Assembly: GCA_017938925.1 (NCBI GenBank)
Contig: JAGBAO010000001.1
Location: 50,817-114,816, forward strand
Direction of reading: 5' to 3'
Length of the DNA: 64,000 nucleotides
From: Bacteroidales bacterium
GTDB lineage: Bacteria; Bacteroidota; Bacteroidia; Bacteroidales; UBA932
In this document: positions 62,314 through 64,000 of the stretch, piece by piece
How positions within the stretch are numbered: position 1 is the stretch's first letter
How the letters are laid out: each line of letters begins with the position of its first letter
Position numbers and translations under genes: made by a program
Notes under the pieces: generated by a model
The model's input: the letters and a program-made list of their open reading frames with translations, nothing else
What the model was told of the DNA's origin: nothing
The model's database searches: none

Positions 62314-63012
62314 ATGAAGTACAAAGATTTTGAAAACATCATATCTCCGGAGCGAATGAGAAAATACAATGTCGCGTGTGGAGGGAATACAGTGCAGGCA
62401 ATGACATTATATCGTTATAATCTGCGCCTGTCACAGGAAATGTTTGTCGTAGTCAGTTGTTTTGAAGTGGCTCTTAGAAACAGAATTGATGCTGTGATGA
62501 AAGCGCATCTTGGCAACGACTGGCTCAGAGACCTTATTCTCCCTGGTGGAGCATGGTATAATGATCGAAGACTAGAAAAGACCAGAAAGATTATTGAGAA
62601 TGCATATAATGGTCTCGTGAAGAATGGAACCTACTCAAATTCCAAGCTTCTTTCTGAAATGGAATTCGGAGTATGGAAGCATATGTTTTCAAACGTCCAG
62701 TACCGCCTGTCTGGTAGAAAATTGATGGGTATATTCCCCAATAAGCCAAAATCCACTCAGAGTCATAAATTTGACAACACTTACGTGTTTGGCGAACTGG
62801 ATTATATCAATAAACTGAGGAATCGTATCGCGCATCACGAGCCCATATGCTTCAGTAAAAATCCTGTCAGCATAGACACGAAATACATACATAACAGATA
62901 CAATAGAATAATGGAGCTCTTCAGGTGGATGGATATCGACGGGGCATCACTTTTGTATGGATTAGGTCACATTGATAACGCATGTAATCAAATAGATGCG
63001 TTACTGAAATAA
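62314..63012 (+). CDS. Abi-like HEPN protein (abortive infection family)
   Basis: 232 residues, all helical. YRYNLRLSQEMFVVVSCFEV and ALRNRIDAVM in the N-terminal half and LRNRIAHHEPICF near the end match the Abi_2 (AbiD/AbiF-like) family. The HEPN ribonuclease motif Rx4H is R169-H174. HEPN proteins of this group cleave RNA and abort phage infection. Single gene with its own promoter, no toxin-antitoxin partner. Probably a defence gene. Confidence 0.82.
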   Translation: MKYKDFENIISPERMRKYNVACGGNTVQAMTLYRYNLRLSQEMFVVVSCFEVALRNRIDAVMKAHLGNDWLRDLILPGGAWYNDRRLEKTRKIIENAYNGLVKNGTYSNSKLLSEMEFGVWKHMFSNVQYRLSGRKLMGIFPNKPKSTQSHKFDNTYVFGELDYINKLRNRIAHHEPICFSKNPVSIDTKYIHNRYNRIMELFRWMDIDGASLLYGLGHIDNACNQIDALLK

Positions 63013-63050
63013 AAAACGAGCAAAAATTTGTTTGTTATAAAAAAACAGCA

Positions 63051-63113
63051 TACATTTGCAGTGTTTAGTCCCGGTAGCCCCTGATTCGTCAAGCTATCGG
63101 GTTTGGTTTTTTA
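63051..63113 (+). ncRNA. Very short RNA with consensus promoter and terminator
   Basis: TTTG (63027-63030, spacing 20, or 63031-63034) and TACATTTG (63051-63058) form a strong promoter; start near 63064. Only about 49 bases later a hairpin CCCGGTAGC/GCTATCGGG (63070-63078, 63093-63101) with T-run ends it. No start codon of any useful ORF inside. Either a tiny sRNA or an abortive decoy promoter. Confidence 0.6.
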
Positions 63114-63117
63114 TACA

Positions 63118-63309
63118 GAAAAAGCATCTCGTTTGAGATGCTTAAATTTTGCCCCTTATGCGTGGCGGAGGTTTACGCCTTGCGGTGTGATGCGATGCGG
63201 GCGGGGACTTCGCACTACCCATTACATCGTCCGACCACGACTTACTATTTCAGGGCTCGTAACCGCATTGCGATAAGGGTTATCATCCCTTCTACGAATT
63301 CCCCGATGA
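63118..63309 (-). ncRNA. Structured small RNA of about 190 bases (6S-like candidate)
   Basis: On minus: TTTG (complement of 63343-63346) and TATCTTTG (complement of 63316-63323), 19 bases apart; start near 63309. It ends with AAGCATCTC-AAAC-GAGATGCTT and a T-run at 63118. No ORF. The 5' strand CGGGGAATTCG pairs with CGAAGTCCCCG near the middle (10 of 11), enclosing about 80 bases with more hairpins. Size, promoter and terminator resemble 6S RNA (Bacteroidales-1); a single transcript is sure, the family is a guess. Confidence 0.6.
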
Positions 63310-63483
63310 CCCTGCAAAGATATGCAGTTTTTCTTAATCTGCAAAATTCACACAAAACAGCTGATACATTATGGGTATTTCATCTTTGAAATCAGTCATT
63401 TTTATGGACGGGAAATGAAAATCCAAAGTGACTTAACATGGGGGGCAGCTAAACTACGTCAAGTCTATTAGATAAATTCGGAT

Positions 63484-63858
63484 TTATTTCTGTGTCACTC
63501 TCATGCTGGATGCAAGGTTGCCATGCATTCCGCCAACATATAAGGTGCGACTTTTGCCTGTTGTATTCTTTTCTGCGGTAAGTGTCATTTCCCAGGCTTC
63601 CCCATTGAAAGAAGATTTTGCTATACTTGCAGTAAGCCATTCATATGTCACAGTAAATATCTCAGTTTCCTCATCGTATTCCGGAGAATGAACACCCTCT
63701 CCGTCATAATTCAGGATATCCAAAGTTTCAGGGGCAACGATAGTTTGTACTGTTATTGTTTCACCTGATGAAGACATTGTTACACTTGAGGGAGTAAAGA
63801 ATTTCTCACATCCGCAAAGGCATACAACTGCTGCCAAAACTGTTAAGATTCGTTTCAT
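63484..63858 (-). CDS. Small BACON-like lipoprotein
   Basis: 124 residues, lipobox AVVCLCGC (C17). A single beta-sandwich with SSVTMSSSGETITVQTIVAP and a final SSMRVTQK as in BACON domains. Lone domain; no peptidase neighbour in view. AT-rich surroundings. Role unknown. Confidence 0.7.
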   Translation of the reverse strand: MKRILTVLAAVVCLCGCEKFFTPSSVTMSSSGETITVQTIVAPETLDILNYDGEGVHSPEYDEETEIFTVTYEWLTASIAKSSFNGEAWEMTLTAEKNTTGKSRTLYVGGMHGNLASSMRVTQK

Positions 63859-64000
63859 AGTAAAGTAACTATGTTTGTAATCTATTGAAAGACGCTCTCA
63901 GGGGCTTGTCGGCCCCTGCCGCTTGGCAGACCCCCGAGAAGTTTTTCATATAAAAGTTAAGCTACTGATATTTTTGCTAAATTTATTTGGCATCAATTAT
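63859..64000 (-). promoter_or_regulatory. Upstream region of the BACON-like lipoprotein with nested hairpins
   Basis: On minus the leader contains TCTCGGGGG, CTGCC-AAGC-GGCAG, GGGGC-CGACAA-GCCCC and CTGAGA in series; the outer arms (TCTCGGGG with CCCCTGAGA) could close around the first hairpin. A GC-rich structure in AT-rich DNA just before the ATG. No clear -7 box, and no gene in the rest. Confidence 0.45.

Noticed and set aside
63118-63309. tmRNA or RNase P RNA
   Set aside because: No tRNA-like domain, no tag reading frame, and none of the conserved RNase P blocks.

Overview
The window comes from a Bacteroidota chromosome, most likely order Bacteroidales. I infer this from the promoters, which repeatedly carry the Bacteroidota -7 box TAnnTTTG, often with TTTG about 19 bases upstream. 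Family content agrees: DUF4831, DUF4252, PepSY-like (DUF2874) and BACON lipoproteins, a C10 (streptopain-like) peptidase, an outer-membrane beta-barrel protein with a carboxypeptidase-like N-terminus, and a strong Shine-Dalgarno only on a few genes such as rpsU. Core genes are of moderate GC; two blocks (about 14.6-20.4 kb and 43.5-49.4 kb) and the right end are visibly richer in AT.

Layout. 0-7 kb: ribosomal operon rpsF-rpsR-rplI, ferritin and PepD dipeptidase, then a lipid A-type acyltransferase with a DUF4831 lipoprotein-like gene, divergent from a POT peptide transporter. 7-14.6 kb, plus strand: TIGR02757 protein, zeta-like kinase, TldD/TldE, SlyD-like FKBP, glycosyltransferase and TrkA. 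14.6-20.4 kb: accessory cassette 1. 20.4-25.9 kb: LysE family - DUF362 ferredoxin - PASTA protein - RluD operon on minus and Lnt on plus. 25.9-31.3 kb: C10 peptidase with a BACON lipoprotein, and a large outer-membrane protein. 31.4-36.2 kb: RuvC, SerS, L27, L21, S21, sirtuin and an ATPase. 36.3-43.4 kb: AsmA-like protein, PrmA, a glycogen-debranching-type lipoprotein and DUF4252. 43.5-49.4 kb: accessory cassette 2, flanked by a wrecked tyrosine recombinase and tRNA-Leu/tRNA-fMet. 49.9-61.2 kb: HisS, two PepSY-like proteins, an ABC importer, PolA, a sigma factor, RsmG, L34, TadA, a YqaA-like protein, tRNA-Gln and fumarase. 61.3-64 kb: small accessory genes, an Abi-type HEPN protein and two convergent small RNAs.

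The most interesting finding is a duplicated, apparently undescribed cassette. Both copies have the same order: a small HTH-like protein gene on plus; a divergent membrane-anchored Ser/Thr kinase on minus, sharing an overlapping two-way promoter; a kinase terminator; a roughly 205-nt RNA element with its own promoter; then two cargo genes in the kinase direction. The HTH gene, promoter, kinase, terminator and RNA are paralogous between copies, while the cargo is different. The two RNA copies can be aligned by eye, and they show a conserved closing helix plus a long-range pairing whose two strands have both changed (CCTAGGAA/TTCCTAGG against CCTGAGA/TCTCAGG), which indicates a pseudoknotted RNA. 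Cargo 2 is a pair of uracil-DNA-glycosylase-like proteins, one of them membrane anchored. Cargo 1 is a soluble protein with a motif recalling HhH-type glycosylases and a secreted MORN-like protein. I infer a kinase- and RNA-controlled module with exchangeable effectors, possibly for defence; function is not proven by the sequence.
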